A DNA stretch of 44,702 nucleotides from Bacillota bacterium (GCA_012840855.1 DUVX01000009.1:1-44702), one strand, 5' to 3'; counted from the first letter of the stretch, positions 18,150-28,095 are shown. Notes: generated by a model not told the origin, from the letters alone. Numbers and translations are program-made.

Positions 18150-19760
18150 GTGCTTTTTGCCCTGGCCCAGATCAACCCCGCCGCCGGCGCCCTACAGCGC
18201 AACGCCGCCGGGATCAGCCGCTCTTTCAAGGAGGCGCAGTCCCGGGGTGCCGGGCTGGTCATCTTTCCCGAAACGGCCCTGACGGGCCTGCCGCTGCAGG
18301 ATCTGCTGCGCTACGGAGATTTTATTGGTGAAACCGAAAGACTGATCCGGCGCGAGCTCGCCCCGCTGACGGCGGGCTCTCCCGCCGCCATGCTTCTGGG
18401 AACCCCCTTTCTGCGGGAGGGCCGCCTCTACAACGGCGCTCTTCTTCTCGAGGAGGGCACCATCTCCGGCAGCTACACAAAAAGTGCCCTCGAAGAGAGG
18501 GCCCCCTTCGCGGAAGAGCGCTATTTCACCCCTGGCGACGGAAATAAGCGAGAACAGTGGGGCGGCTACCGGACGGCTGTTGTAATCGGGGAGGCGGGGG
18601 AGGGCGAGCCGCCCTGGCCCGGGGGAAAAGCGCCGGCGGGAGAAAGACGGCTGCTGATCAACCTCGTCGCTTCGCCGTACAGCACTGGCTGCCGGGAGCA
18701 GCGGGAAGCACGCTGCGCCACCCTCGCCACAGAGCAAAGCTGCGCCCTGCTGATGGCGAACCTCGTCGGCGGCGGCGATGAGCTGGTTTTTGACGGGAGC
18801 TCGCTGGCCTTCAACAGCCGCGGAGAGCTACTTCGCCGGGCCGCTTCTTTTACAGAGGAGATCGTCTATCTTGACGAAGGGGAGCTCTTCGCCGCTGCTG
18901 CCGAAAAGCATCCTGATTACTCCGGGGATATCGCTGCCCTCTGCGAAGCGCTCCTGCTGGGCATCAGGGACTACTTTGCGAAGAACGGTTTTCAGAAAGC
19001 GCTGCTGGGGCTCAGCGGCGGGCTCGACTCGGCGGTTACCGCCGCCCTGGCCACAGAGGCGCTGGGGCCAGAAAATGTACTCGGCGTGCTCCTGCCCTCG
19101 GAATATTCACCGCAGCACAGCCTGGAAGACGCCCGCGCTCTGGCGAAAAACCTGGGTATGGAGCAGCGGACGATCCCGATTACGCCCATCTTCCACAGCT
19201 ACCTGAGAAACCTGAACCGCTCCGGCGAAGCGGAGATGGACCTGGCTGAGGAGAACCTGCAGGCCCGCATCCGTGGTGACATCCTCATGCTTATCGCCAA
19301 CCGCGAAAGGCGCCTGCTGCTCTCCACGGGAAACCGCTCCGAGCTGGCCGTGGGCTACTGCACCCTCTACGGCGATATGGCCGGTGCCCTGGCTGTGCTG
19401 GCCGATCTGCCCAAGCTCACCGTCTATGAGCTGGCTGAATTGATCAACCGCCGGCAGGGGCGTCCAATCATCCCGGAGCGCACCATCACCAAACCTCCCT
19501 CCGCCGAGCTGCGCCCCGATCAGCTCGATGAGGATTCGCTCCCGCCGTACAGCGTCCTCGATCCGATCCTCGATCTCTATATCGATGAGCTGCTCCCGCC
19601 CGCCGAGATCATCAGGCGAGGTTTTGACGAAGCGACGGTGCACCGGATCGTCGGCCTTGTCGACGGGGCCGAATACAAGCGCCGCCAGGCGGCACCGGCC
19701 CTGCGGGTGCGCAGCGGCCTGCGCTGGCGCAGCACCCCACCGGCCTACCGCCGCATTTAA
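18150..19760 (+). CDS. nadE: NAD+ synthetase with N-terminal nitrilase-fold domain; glutaminase Cys not conserved
   Basis: Nitrilase domain (LVIFPETALTG, YTKSALEERAPFAEERYF), synthetase PP-loop LGLSGGLDSAVTAALA, STGNRSELAVGYCTLYGDMAG, KPPSAELRPDQLDEDSLPPY. Confidence 0.92.
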   Translation: MLFALAQINPAAGALQRNAAGISRSFKEAQSRGAGLVIFPETALTGLPLQDLLRYGDFIGETERLIRRELAPLTAGSPAAMLLGTPFLREGRLYNGALLLEEGTISGSYTKSALEERAPFAEERYFTPGDGNKREQWGGYRTAVVIGEAGEGEPPWPGGKAPAGERRLLINLVASPYSTGCREQREARCATLATEQSCALLMANLVGGGDELVFDGSSLAFNSRGELLRRAASFTEEIVYLDEGELFAAAAEKHPDYSGDIAALCEALLLGIRDYFAKNGFQKALLGLSGGLDSAVTAALATEALGPENVLGVLLPSEYSPQHSLEDARALAKNLGMEQRTIPITPIFHSYLRNLNRSGEAEMDLAEENLQARIRGDILMLIANRERRLLLSTGNRSELAVGYCTLYGDMAGALAVLADLPKLTVYELAELINRRQGRPIIPERTITKPPSAELRPDQLDEDSLPPYSVLDPILDLYIDELLPPAEIIRRGFDEATVHRIVGLVDGAEYKRRQAAPALRVRSGLRWRSTPPAYRRI

Positions 19761-19843
19761 CGGCATCCCGGCCGAACTTGAAGCGCACCTCCCCCTGGGA
19801 TATAATTTTACAGATGAACTATTGAAACCGAGGAGACTGACCG

Positions 19844-21784
19844 ATGGGTAGGTATCGCACTCCGCAGAGCGAAGAAAAGTACGACGTGGTCGTCATCGGA
19901 GCAGGCCATGCCGGCTGTGAAGCGGCGCTGGCAGCGGCCCGGCTGGGCCGTCGCACGCTGCTCCTCACGCTCAACCTGGATCTGGTGGCGGTGCCGGCGT
20001 GCAACCCCTCGCTGGGCGGGCCGGGCAAGGGTCACCTGGTGCGCGAGATTGATGCCCTGGGCGGTGAGATGGCCCGCAACGCTGACCTGAATCTTTTGCA
20101 GCTGCGCCTGCTGAACACGGGCAAGGGCCCGGCGGTGCAGGCGGTGCGGGCCCAGATCGACAAGCTCGGTTACCAGATGACGATGCGCCGTACCCTGGAG
20201 CGCGAGCCCCACCTGTTTATGCGCGAGGATATGGCGGAGGAACTCGTTGTTAGGGAGGGGAGGGTCTGCGGCGTGCGCGGGCGCAGCGGAGCGTCATACG
20301 CTGCCCGCAGCGTCGTCCTTGCCGGCGGGGTCTTCCTGCGCTCAAAGATATATTACGGCACCCGCGGATACGGCTTTGCCCCCGGGGGGCTGCTTCCAGC
20401 GGTAAGCCTGGCCGAGAATTTGCAAAAGCTCGGCATTACCCTGCAGCGCTTCAAGACCGGCACGCCTCCCCGGGTGCACCGGCGCAGTATCGACTTCAGC
20501 AAGCTCAGGGAGGTGCCGGGCGATCCGGAGGCGCCGCCTTTCTCCTTTCTCACCGAATCGGTGCCGGAGAGTTATCTGCCCTGCTGGCTGACCCATACCA
20601 ATGCCCACACTCACCGGATCATCCGCGACAATCTCGCCGTGGCGCAGCCCTACAGCGGCGGCTCGATCAAGGGGCCCCGCTACTGCCCCTCCATCGAGGA
20701 TAAGATCGTTCGTTTTGCCCATCGCGAGCGCCATCCCGTCTTTATCGAACCTGAGGGGCCTGAGAGCGACGAGCTCTACCTGCAGGGGCTCTCCACCGGC
20801 CTGCCGCCCCATCTCCAGGAGCGCTTCCTGCAGACCATCCCCGGCCTGGAGCGGGTAGAGATCATCCGCCCCGCCTATGCTATCGAGTATGATTTTGCGC
20901 CGCCCTCCCAGCTGAAGCCCTCCCTGGAGAGCAGACACGTGGGCGGCCTTTTTCTCGCCGGGCAGGTGAACGGAACCACCGGCTACGAGGAGGCGGCGGC
21001 CCAGGGGCTCATCGCCGGGATCAACGCCGCCCGCTGCGTTCAAAATGAAGAGCCGCTGCTCTTAAAGCGCAGCGAGTCCTATATCGGGGTGATGATCGAC
21101 GATCTGATCACGCGAAGCGTGGAGGAACCGTACCGCGTCTTCACCTCGCGCAGCGAGTACCGCCTGCTGCTGAGACAGGACAACGCCGATCTCAGGCTCA
21201 CCAAAACCGGCTACCGCATCGGCCTCGTCGACGAAGAGCGCTACCGGCTTTACCGGCAAAAAAAGGACTTTATCGACGGCGAGAGGCGCCGCCTGCAGAA
21301 GACCCGCTACCTGCCGGGCGGCGAGCTCGACCGGCAGCTAACCGCCTGGGGCTCCGCGCCGCTGCAGCATCCCCTCTCCGCCGAGGAGCTGCTCCGCCGC
21401 CCCGAAATCGGCTACCGACGCCTCCTCGATTTCGAAGGAATCCGGCCGCCCCGCCTCGCTCCGGGTGCAATTGATGAGGTGGAAAATCAGGTCAAATACA
21501 GCGGTTACATCAAAAAGCAGCAGCGCGCAGTGGAAAGAGAGGCCCGCCACCACGAAAAGAAGATCCCCCCAAATTTTGATTACGAGCGGGCGCTCCACCT
21601 TTCCGCCGAGGCGAGACAGAAGCTGGCCCGGGCGCGGCCCGATACCGTGGGCCGGGCGGCGCGGCTGGAAGGGATCACCCCTGCAGATGTCTCCATGCTG
21701 CTGCTCTACCTGGAGCGCCCGGCGCTGCTGAACCAGCCACCCCCACCCCGGCCCTCCCCCTCGAGAGGGAGGGAGAATAAGTGA
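19844..21784 (+). CDS. mnmG: tRNA uridine-5-carboxymethylaminomethyl modification enzyme MnmG (GidA)
   Basis: YDVVVIGAGHAGCEAALAAARLG, CNPSLGGPGKGHLVREIDALGGEMARN, KTGTPPRVHRRSIDFSKL, GQVNGTTGYEEAAAQGLIAGINA; last ~15 residues are encoded by a DNA repeat. Confidence 0.97.
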   Translation: MGRYRTPQSEEKYDVVVIGAGHAGCEAALAAARLGRRTLLLTLNLDLVAVPACNPSLGGPGKGHLVREIDALGGEMARNADLNLLQLRLLNTGKGPAVQAVRAQIDKLGYQMTMRRTLEREPHLFMREDMAEELVVREGRVCGVRGRSGASYAARSVVLAGGVFLRSKIYYGTRGYGFAPGGLLPAVSLAENLQKLGITLQRFKTGTPPRVHRRSIDFSKLREVPGDPEAPPFSFLTESVPESYLPCWLTHTNAHTHRIIRDNLAVAQPYSGGSIKGPRYCPSIEDKIVRFAHRERHPVFIEPEGPESDELYLQGLSTGLPPHLQERFLQTIPGLERVEIIRPAYAIEYDFAPPSQLKPSLESRHVGGLFLAGQVNGTTGYEEAAAQGLIAGINAARCVQNEEPLLLKRSESYIGVMIDDLITRSVEEPYRVFTSRSEYRLLLRQDNADLRLTKTGYRIGLVDEERYRLYRQKKDFIDGERRRLQKTRYLPGGELDRQLTAWGSAPLQHPLSAEELLRRPEIGYRRLLDFEGIRPPRLAPGAIDEVENQVKYSGYIKKQQRAVEREARHHEKKIPPNFDYERALHLSAEARQKLARARPDTVGRAARLEGITPADVSMLLLYLERPALLNQPPPPRPSPSRGRENK

Positions 21785-21849
21785 GGGAGCCGGGGGAATT
21801 TACGCACCCCCACCCCGGCCCTCCCCCTCGAGAGGGAGGGAGAATAAGT
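21738..21849. repeat. Two identical 45-bp direct repeats containing the palindrome CCCTCCCCCTCGAGAGGGAGGG
   Basis: 21738-21782 and 21805-21849: cacccccaccccggccctccccctcgagagggagggagaataagt in both. Confidence 0.9.
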
Positions 21850-21873
21850 AGGAGACCAGCTAACTAAAGTCAG

Positions 21874-21904
21874 GTGAGTAGGGGGGACGGTTCCCTTTAC
21901 TCAC
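21874..21904. repeat. Extragenic repeat copy GTGAGTAGGGGGGACGGTTCCCTTTACTCAC
   Basis: Same family as the 12011 and 13173 copies; GTGAGTA...TTTACTCAC arms. Confidence 0.8.
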
Positions 21905-21915
21905 ATTTCCCCCTC

Positions 21916-21950
21916 ACCCTTTCCCTTTCCCGCAAGGGAAGAGGGAAAAA
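21916..21950. repeat. Hairpin-forming repeat (tttccctttcccGCAAgggaagagggaaa)
   Basis: Imperfect inverted repeat with GCAA loop; third distinct repeat type within ~215 bp downstream of mnmG. Confidence 0.6.
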
Positions 21951-22074
21951 GACAGAGGCAAAAAGATACCCCCTTCAGCACAGATAGCAGTTTTTACCAG
22001 GGCGTTCGGACCGCCAAAATGTAGGGTTTCTCCTTCCTGTAGCGAAATAGTAATGGATCAGGATACCGGAGGCG

Positions 22075-24354
22075 TTGAAGACGATGTCTGTTTTGGAAAA
22101 ACTGCTGTCACGGTGGCGCGACGACCTCTCCCTCAGGCGCAATGTGACCCGCTGGGAGACGATCCCGGCGCAGGAGGGGCTCTACAGCAACTTTCCTGAC
22201 AGCCTGAGGCCGCCCCTGCGCGAAGCGCTGCAGCAGCGGGGGATCGACCGCCTCTATTCCCACCAGGCCGCAGCGATCGAAGCGGCCGGGCGCGGGGATA
22301 ATGTAGTGGTGGTCACCCCGACAGCTTCGGGAAAGACGCTCTGCTACAATCTCCCGGTGATCAATGAATGCCTAGAGCATCACGAAAGCCGCGCTCTCTA
22401 CCTCTTTCCCACGAAAGCGCTCTCGCAGGATCAGGTCGCCGAGCTGAAAGCTCTGGCGGAAGGGGTGCCCATCGAACTGCGCACGCACACCTACGACGGG
22501 GATACGGCGCCGGGGCTGCGCCAGGCGATCAGGAAAAGCGGCCATATTGTGGTGACCAATCCCGATATGCTCCACACGGGGATTCTACCGCATCACACCA
22601 AATGGGTACGGCTCTTTCAGAACCTTAAATACATCGTTATCGATGAGATGCACCAGTACCGCGGTGTTTTCGGCAGCCATGTAGCCAATGTGATCCGCCG
22701 CCTGAAACGGATCTGCCGCTTCTATGGCGCCGACCCCAGGTTTATTCTCTGCTCGGCCACAATAGCCAATCCCCGGGAGCTGGCCGAAGCGCTTATCGAA
22801 GAGACGGTAACCGTGATCGATCAGAGCGGCGCCCCCAGGGCGGAGAAACACTTTATCTTCTACAATCCGCCCCTAGTCGATCGCGAGCTGGGGATCAGGC
22901 GCAGCTCCCTTCTGGAGACGCAACGCCTGGCGGGGGAACTTTACCGGCGGGGGGTGCAGACGATCATCTTTACCCGCAGCCGCCTGGGGGTAGAGCTCCT
23001 TTTGACTTACCTGAAGCAGGGTCAGAAAAGCATCCCCGGCCGCGATGACGGCATCCGCGGTTACCGCGGCGGCTACTTGCCGCGGGAGCGGCGCTCTATC
23101 GAAAGGGGGCTGCGCGAGGGTTCCGTCAGGGCGGTGGTGAGCACAAACGCCCTGGAGCTGGGGATCGATATCGGGGAGCTGGAAGCCTGCGTAATCAACG
23201 GCTACCCCGGGACCATCGCCAGCACCTGGCAGCAAGCGGGACGCGCCGGGAGACGCAGCGGCATCTCTTTGGGGGTGCTTGTGGCCAACAGCGCCCCGCT
23301 GAACCAGTATATCGTCAACAATCCCGACTACTTTTTCGCCCGCTCCCCGGAGCGGGCGCTCATCGACCCTGATAACCTGATTATCCTTACCAATCATCTG
23401 CGTTGCGCCGCCTTTGAGCTGCCTTTCAATGTGGGCGAACGCTTTGGAAAGAGCGAAGTGGGGGATATCCTCGACTTTCTTGCCGAAGAAGGGACCCTTT
23501 ACCATGCGGAAGGCCGCTATCACTGGATGGAGGATGCCTATCCGGCCGCAGAGATCTCGCTGCGCAGCGCCGCCCGTGAAAATATCGTCATCGTCGACAT
23601 AACGGACCCGCAACCGCAGGTGATCGGTGAGGTCGACCGCTTCAGTGCCCCTATGCTGGTTCACGAGGAGGCGATCTATATCCACGGCGGCCGGCAGTAC
23701 CAGGTGGAAAAGCTCGATTTCGCCGAGAAGAAGGCCTACGTGCGGCGGGTTGCAGTGAACTATTTTACCGATGCCGACCTCAATGTCGATCTGAAGGTTC
23801 TCGACACCTTTGCCAGCGAAAAGGGGCCGGTGGGGCGCTCCTGGGGTGAGGTGCGGATCAACGCCCTGGTCTCCATGTTCAAGAAGATACGGCTGCACAC
23901 ACATGAAAACCTGGGCACCGGCCCGGTGAATCTGCCGGAGACGGAGATGCATACCACTGCCTTCTGGCTTTCCTTCCCGCCGGAAGCGACAGCCGGCCTT
24001 GCCCCGGAGGCAATCGAAGCGGGGCTCACCGGCCTGGCCAACCTGCTTCCCCAGATCGCCGCCCTTTTCATCATGGGCGATCCCCGGGATCTGCGGGCGG
24101 TGAGCCAGGTGAAAGCGCCTTTTACCGGGAGGCCTACCCTCTACCTTTATGATAATTTCCCCGGAGGGGTAGGCTACAGCGAGCTGCTTTACCGGATCTA
24201 CCGCGACATTTTTCGAGCCGCCCATACGGCAATCCTCAGTTGCCGCTGCGAAAAGGGCTGCCCCTCCTGTGTAGGAGTCGGCGACGGCGCAGCCGGGATA
24301 GACAGCAAAAAGCATGCCCGGCAACTTCTGGAGGTTGTGCTGCATGAAGGATAA
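22075..24354 (+). CDS. mrfA: DEAD/DEAH helicase with C-terminal DUF1998-type Zn domain (MrfA/YprA family)
   Basis: VVVVTPTASGKTLCYNLPV, VIDEMHQYRGVFGSHVANVIRRL, FILCSATIANP, GRAGRRSGISLGVLV, C-terminal LSCRCEKGCPSCVGVGDGAAGIDSKK. Confidence 0.92.
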   Translation: MKTMSVLEKLLSRWRDDLSLRRNVTRWETIPAQEGLYSNFPDSLRPPLREALQQRGIDRLYSHQAAAIEAAGRGDNVVVVTPTASGKTLCYNLPVINECLEHHESRALYLFPTKALSQDQVAELKALAEGVPIELRTHTYDGDTAPGLRQAIRKSGHIVVTNPDMLHTGILPHHTKWVRLFQNLKYIVIDEMHQYRGVFGSHVANVIRRLKRICRFYGADPRFILCSATIANPRELAEALIEETVTVIDQSGAPRAEKHFIFYNPPLVDRELGIRRSSLLETQRLAGELYRRGVQTIIFTRSRLGVELLLTYLKQGQKSIPGRDDGIRGYRGGYLPRERRSIERGLREGSVRAVVSTNALELGIDIGELEACVINGYPGTIASTWQQAGRAGRRSGISLGVLVANSAPLNQYIVNNPDYFFARSPERALIDPDNLIILTNHLRCAAFELPFNVGERFGKSEVGDILDFLAEEGTLYHAEGRYHWMEDAYPAAEISLRSAARENIVIVDITDPQPQVIGEVDRFSAPMLVHEEAIYIHGGRQYQVEKLDFAEKKAYVRRVAVNYFTDADLNVDLKVLDTFASEKGPVGRSWGEVRINALVSMFKKIRLHTHENLGTGPVNLPETEMHTTAFWLSFPPEATAGLAPEAIEAGLTGLANLLPQIAALFIMGDPRDLRAVSQVKAPFTGRPTLYLYDNFPGGVGYSELLYRIYRDIFRAAHTAILSCRCEKGCPSCVGVGDGAAGIDSKKHARQLLEVVLHEG

Positions 24355-25597
24355 GCGCCGTTCCCGCCTGGCGAGGCTGCAGCGCTCCGGGGAGCTCGCC
24401 CCGGCGCGGCCGTCGAAGGGTCCCCCAAAAAAAAGCGTCCCGGGGGAGTGCTTTCTTTTTCCCGGTGAGGAAAGCGTGGCCCAAACCGCTGCGGGAAACT
24501 GTTACCTGCGCGAGGTGTCTGTGCCGCTGCAGCAGCGGCATGGCCGTTACACCCTCGCCGAGGGACTCAATTGTAGCGGCAGCGATCTTTCCCTGCCGGC
24601 GCGGGACCGCAGCCTTTCGCCCGTCGATCCGGAGCGCTGCCTTTTCCTCGACGTAGAGACCACGGGGCTTTCCGGCGGCACCGGCACCTGGGTCTTCCTC
24701 ATCGGCCTGGGCTGGCAGGAGGGCGATTTTTTCCGCATTCGACAGTATTTTTTACGCCATCCTGCCGAGGAGGCGGCGATGCTACACCATTTTGCCGAAC
24801 TTGCTGCTTCTTTCAGCCGCCTGGTTACATTTAACGGCAAGGCTTTCGATCTGCCCCTTATCCAGACCCGCCAGACGCTGCAGCGGGTGCCGCAAACAGC
24901 GCCGCGCGAGCATCTCGATCTGCTGACCTGCGCCCGCAGCCTCTGGAGAGAGCGCTTCCCTTCGCGCAGCCTCGATTTTCTGGAAGAGGCGCTGCTCGGC
25001 TTTCAGCGCTGTGACGATATCCCCGGCTGGGAGATCCCGGCAGTCTATTTTAACTATCTTCGCCGCAGCGATGTCGGTGCGCTGTTAAAAGTGTTTGAGC
25101 ACAATCTCTTCGATATCCTCTCCATGGCGGTGCTGCTCGGCCGGGTTGCTGCCACCGTCACTGCCGAAGAACCGGCCCATCCGGCGGAGTGCTACTCCCT
25201 GGGCAGGCTTTACCACGAAGCCGGAGAGACCAAGAAGGCCGAGCTTTATTACCGTCAGGTCGGCGACAGCGGGAAGCTGGCGCAGGCGGCGCTCTCCCGG
25301 CTGGCGATGCTCTACAAAAAACAGGGGGAATGGCCCAGGGCGCTACCCCTGTGGGAAAAACTGGCTGGAGACAACCCCGCTGCTGCGGTGGAGATGGCCA
25401 AATACTATGAGCACCAAGCCCGCGATTTTCAGGCGGCACTGCACTGGAGTAACCGGGCGCTACGAGAAGCGCAGCGCCGCAGCGGGATCCCCTTCAGCAA
25501 CCCCGACCATCCCGCAGCGCTGCGTCACCGGATCAACCGCCTGCAAAGAAAGATAGGGCGCTGTCAAAAGGCACCATCCTCAAACAGCGCCGAGTAG
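24344..25597 (+). CDS. mrfB: RNase H-like exonuclease with TPR-like C-terminus (MrfB/YprB family)
   Basis: LFLDVETTGLSGGTGTWVFLIGLGW, VTFNGKAFDLPLIQTR, HNLFDILSMAVLLGR; follows the mrfA homolog with overlap. Confidence 0.9.
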   Translation: MKDKRRSRLARLQRSGELAPARPSKGPPKKSVPGECFLFPGEESVAQTAAGNCYLREVSVPLQQRHGRYTLAEGLNCSGSDLSLPARDRSLSPVDPERCLFLDVETTGLSGGTGTWVFLIGLGWQEGDFFRIRQYFLRHPAEEAAMLHHFAELAASFSRLVTFNGKAFDLPLIQTRQTLQRVPQTAPREHLDLLTCARSLWRERFPSRSLDFLEEALLGFQRCDDIPGWEIPAVYFNYLRRSDVGALLKVFEHNLFDILSMAVLLGRVAATVTAEEPAHPAECYSLGRLYHEAGETKKAELYYRQVGDSGKLAQAALSRLAMLYKKQGEWPRALPLWEKLAGDNPAAAVEMAKYYEHQARDFQAALHWSNRALREAQRRSGIPFSNPDHPAALRHRINRLQRKIGRCQKAPSSNSAE

Positions 25598-25610
25598 CCC
25601 CCCGCTCCGG

Positions 25611-26318
25611 TTAACATAAACCTGATATTGTGATCCACCGGAATGCTTCATCTTCGTCGAACTCCTCCATGCCGCCTTCAAAAAGCAGATCGGCCAGGTG
25701 AAAGCTGGGATGCAGCGGTTTTTCAACAGTGCTCGGTATGGCGATGCAGAGCATGCCGCCGCTTTTGGCAGCCTCCACCCCCTGCGTGGAGTCTTCGATG
25801 ACCACACAGCTTTCCGGCGAAAGGGCCAGGCGGCGGGCGCTCTCCAGGAAAACCTGCGGATCGGGCTTGCCGCGCTTCACCTCTTCGGAGGAGATGATAT
25901 GGGAGAAGCAGCCCTTTAGCCCGGTAATGGTAAGCAGCTCGTCGATCACCGCCGGCGATGAACCGGATGCCAGGGCCAGGGGGTAGCCCTCCTCGCTCAA
26001 TCTTTTTAGCAGGCGGACAGTCTTAGGAAAGGTCTCGATTTCTCGCCTGGCCATCTCCAGGTAGTAGCTGTTTTTTTTCTTCAGCAGCCTGGCCGGCGTT
26101 TCGGGAAGATCATATTTATCCCGGATTATCTTCATCATGTCTAAATTCCCGCAGCCGATATATTCTTTCTTCATCTCCCGGGTAAATTCGATACCATATT
26201 CCTGCAACATCCTCTGATCGGCTCTGAAGTAAAATTTTTCACTGTCGATCAAAATCCCATCAAGATCGAAGATAACCCCTCGAATTTTAATGATCGCTGG
26301 CGCTCTATTTTTAGACAA
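25611..26318 (-). CDS. HAD-superfamily phosphatase / beta-phosphoglucomutase-like
   Basis: IRGVIFDLDGILIDSE, LALASGSSPAVIDELL, SSEEVKRGKPDPQVFLESARRLALSPESCVVIEDSTQGVEAAKSGGM. Confidence 0.9.
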   Translation of the reverse strand: MSKNRAPAIIKIRGVIFDLDGILIDSEKFYFRADQRMLQEYGIEFTREMKKEYIGCGNLDMMKIIRDKYDLPETPARLLKKKNSYYLEMARREIETFPKTVRLLKRLSEEGYPLALASGSSPAVIDELLTITGLKGCFSHIISSEEVKRGKPDPQVFLESARRLALSPESCVVIEDSTQGVEAAKSGGMLCIAIPSTVEKPLHPSFHLADLLFEGGMEEFDEDEAFRWITISGLC

Positions 26319-26345
26319 ACAACCCGCTCCTAACGATAAATAGTA

Positions 26346-28019
26346 CTACCCTATTTTTTCTTCTACCAGGTTTTCACATTCCCTGCAGCATAGCTGCCGC
26401 ACCTTTTCTTTTACCCTCGGGATCGAAGGGGCGCTCATGCTCAGTTCGCGAATGCCCAGGCCCAGCAGCAGCTCTGTCGCTGCAGGATCACCGGCCATTT
26501 CACCGCAGACCCCTACCGGTATTCCCGCCTTCGCCGCCCCCTCCACGGTCAGGCGAATCAGGCGGAGTACGGCTGGATGAAAGGGTTGGTAGTAGCGAGA
26601 TACTTTTTCGTTCATCCTGTCTACGGCAAGAGTATACTGAATCAGATCATTTGTACCGATGCTAAAAAAATCGACTTCCCGGGCAAGGCGATCGGCGATC
26701 AAGGCCGCTGAAGGGATCTCGATCATAATCCCCACCCCAGCAGTCTCATTAAAGGGGACCCCTTCTTCCCGTAGCTCTGTTTTGGCCCTGTCCAGAATAT
26801 CGTTGGCCGCCCGGAGATCCTCCAGCCCCGAGATCATGGGATACATGATCTTAACATTGCCGTAATTGGCCGCCCGGAGAATCGCTTTCAGCTGCGTGAT
26901 AAAAAGAGCATGGCGATCGAGGCAAAACCTGATTGCGCGCCACCCCAAAAAAGGGTTCAGCTCGGCAGGGAAGTCGAGGTAGGGTAGATTTTTATCGCCG
27001 CCGATATCGAGGGTCCTGATGATGACAGGCGCATCACCAAAGGAGGCGGCAACCTCCCTGTAGGCGGCGAACTGCTCTTCCTCGGAGGGTTTTTCTTTCC
27101 GCCCCATGAATAAGAATTCTGTCCTGAAGAGCCCCACGCCGCAGGCCCCGTACTTCCTGGCAGCGGCGATATCGAAGCTGGATCCGATATTGGCTTTGAG
27201 CAGCACCAGGCAGCCGTCTTTCGACTCCGCCGGTAGATCCCTGAGCAGCGCCAGTTTCTTCATTCTCTCTTGATAAATCGCCAACCTTTCCCGGAAAAGG
27301 GTCTCCTCTTGCTCCCCAGGGTTGACAATCACCTCGCCCTTCTCACCATCCACCAGGATCCGCTCCCGCGGGGATACCGCATCCGTGATCCCCGTTGCGC
27401 CGACCACGGCGGGTATCTCCATAGAGCATGCCATGATCGCGGTATGGGAAGTCCTTCCTCCAGCTTCAGTAACGAAACCGAGCACCTGCTCCCGATCCAG
27501 CAGGGCGGTGGCCGAGGGGGGAAGATCAGCAGCCACAACGATAACTTTTTCCTCCAGACTTTCCAAAGGGTTCAACTCTACGCCTAGAAGATTGGCCAGC
27601 AGCCTTTGCTGTACGTCGGCGATATCTGCGGAGCGTTCCTTCATGTAATCATCATCCAACGCTGCAAAAAGATTAATATATTCATGAAAGGTCTCGTCGA
27701 CGGCGGCAGGAGCAGACTTTTTCTCTTTTTCAATCTTCGTATTGATTTTTACTGCAAGATCGGGATCATCCAGGATCATGATGTGAGCCTCGAAGACCGC
27801 CGCTTCTTCCGATCCGATTGTCCGCGCCACCCGCTCTTTTATCTCCATCAGCTGGCGTCGGCTTTCCGTGAAAGCTTTCACCAGGCGGCGTTTTTCCCCC
27901 GCCACTTCTTCCAGAGAGAGCCGCTTGTCATCGTATTCCAGGCTTGCCTCTTTATAGACCAGGACTTTCCCCATTGCCAGCCCCGGCGAAACACCGATCC
28001 CTTTGATTGAACAACTCAT
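26346..28019 (-). CDS. ptsI: PTS Enzyme I (phosphoenolpyruvate-protein phosphotransferase)
   Basis: GIGVSPGLAMGKVLVY, GGRTSHTAIMACSMEIPAVVG (active-site His), VGLFRTEFLFMGR, IRTLDIGGDKNLPYL, FFSIGTNDLIQYTLAVDR, VCGEMAGDP. Confidence 0.96.
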   Translation of the reverse strand: MSCSIKGIGVSPGLAMGKVLVYKEASLEYDDKRLSLEEVAGEKRRLVKAFTESRRQLMEIKERVARTIGSEEAAVFEAHIMILDDPDLAVKINTKIEKEKKSAPAAVDETFHEYINLFAALDDDYMKERSADIADVQQRLLANLLGVELNPLESLEEKVIVVAADLPPSATALLDREQVLGFVTEAGGRTSHTAIMACSMEIPAVVGATGITDAVSPRERILVDGEKGEVIVNPGEQEETLFRERLAIYQERMKKLALLRDLPAESKDGCLVLLKANIGSSFDIAAARKYGACGVGLFRTEFLFMGRKEKPSEEEQFAAYREVAASFGDAPVIIRTLDIGGDKNLPYLDFPAELNPFLGWRAIRFCLDRHALFITQLKAILRAANYGNVKIMYPMISGLEDLRAANDILDRAKTELREEGVPFNETAGVGIMIEIPSAALIADRLAREVDFFSIGTNDLIQYTLAVDRMNEKVSRYYQPFHPAVLRLIRLTVEGAAKAGIPVGVCGEMAGDPAATELLLGLGIRELSMSAPSIPRVKEKVRQLCCRECENLVEEKIG

Positions 28020-28095
28020 TGCTTTCACCCCACGGCATGGACTCTTCTTCCAACGGCGCTCGATTTCCCGGCCGGGACGAACCGCAGCCCCGGCC

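Noticed and set aside
22873-24345. 490-aa minus-strand ORF
   Set aside because: Antisense to the MrfA helicase homolog; shadow ORF.
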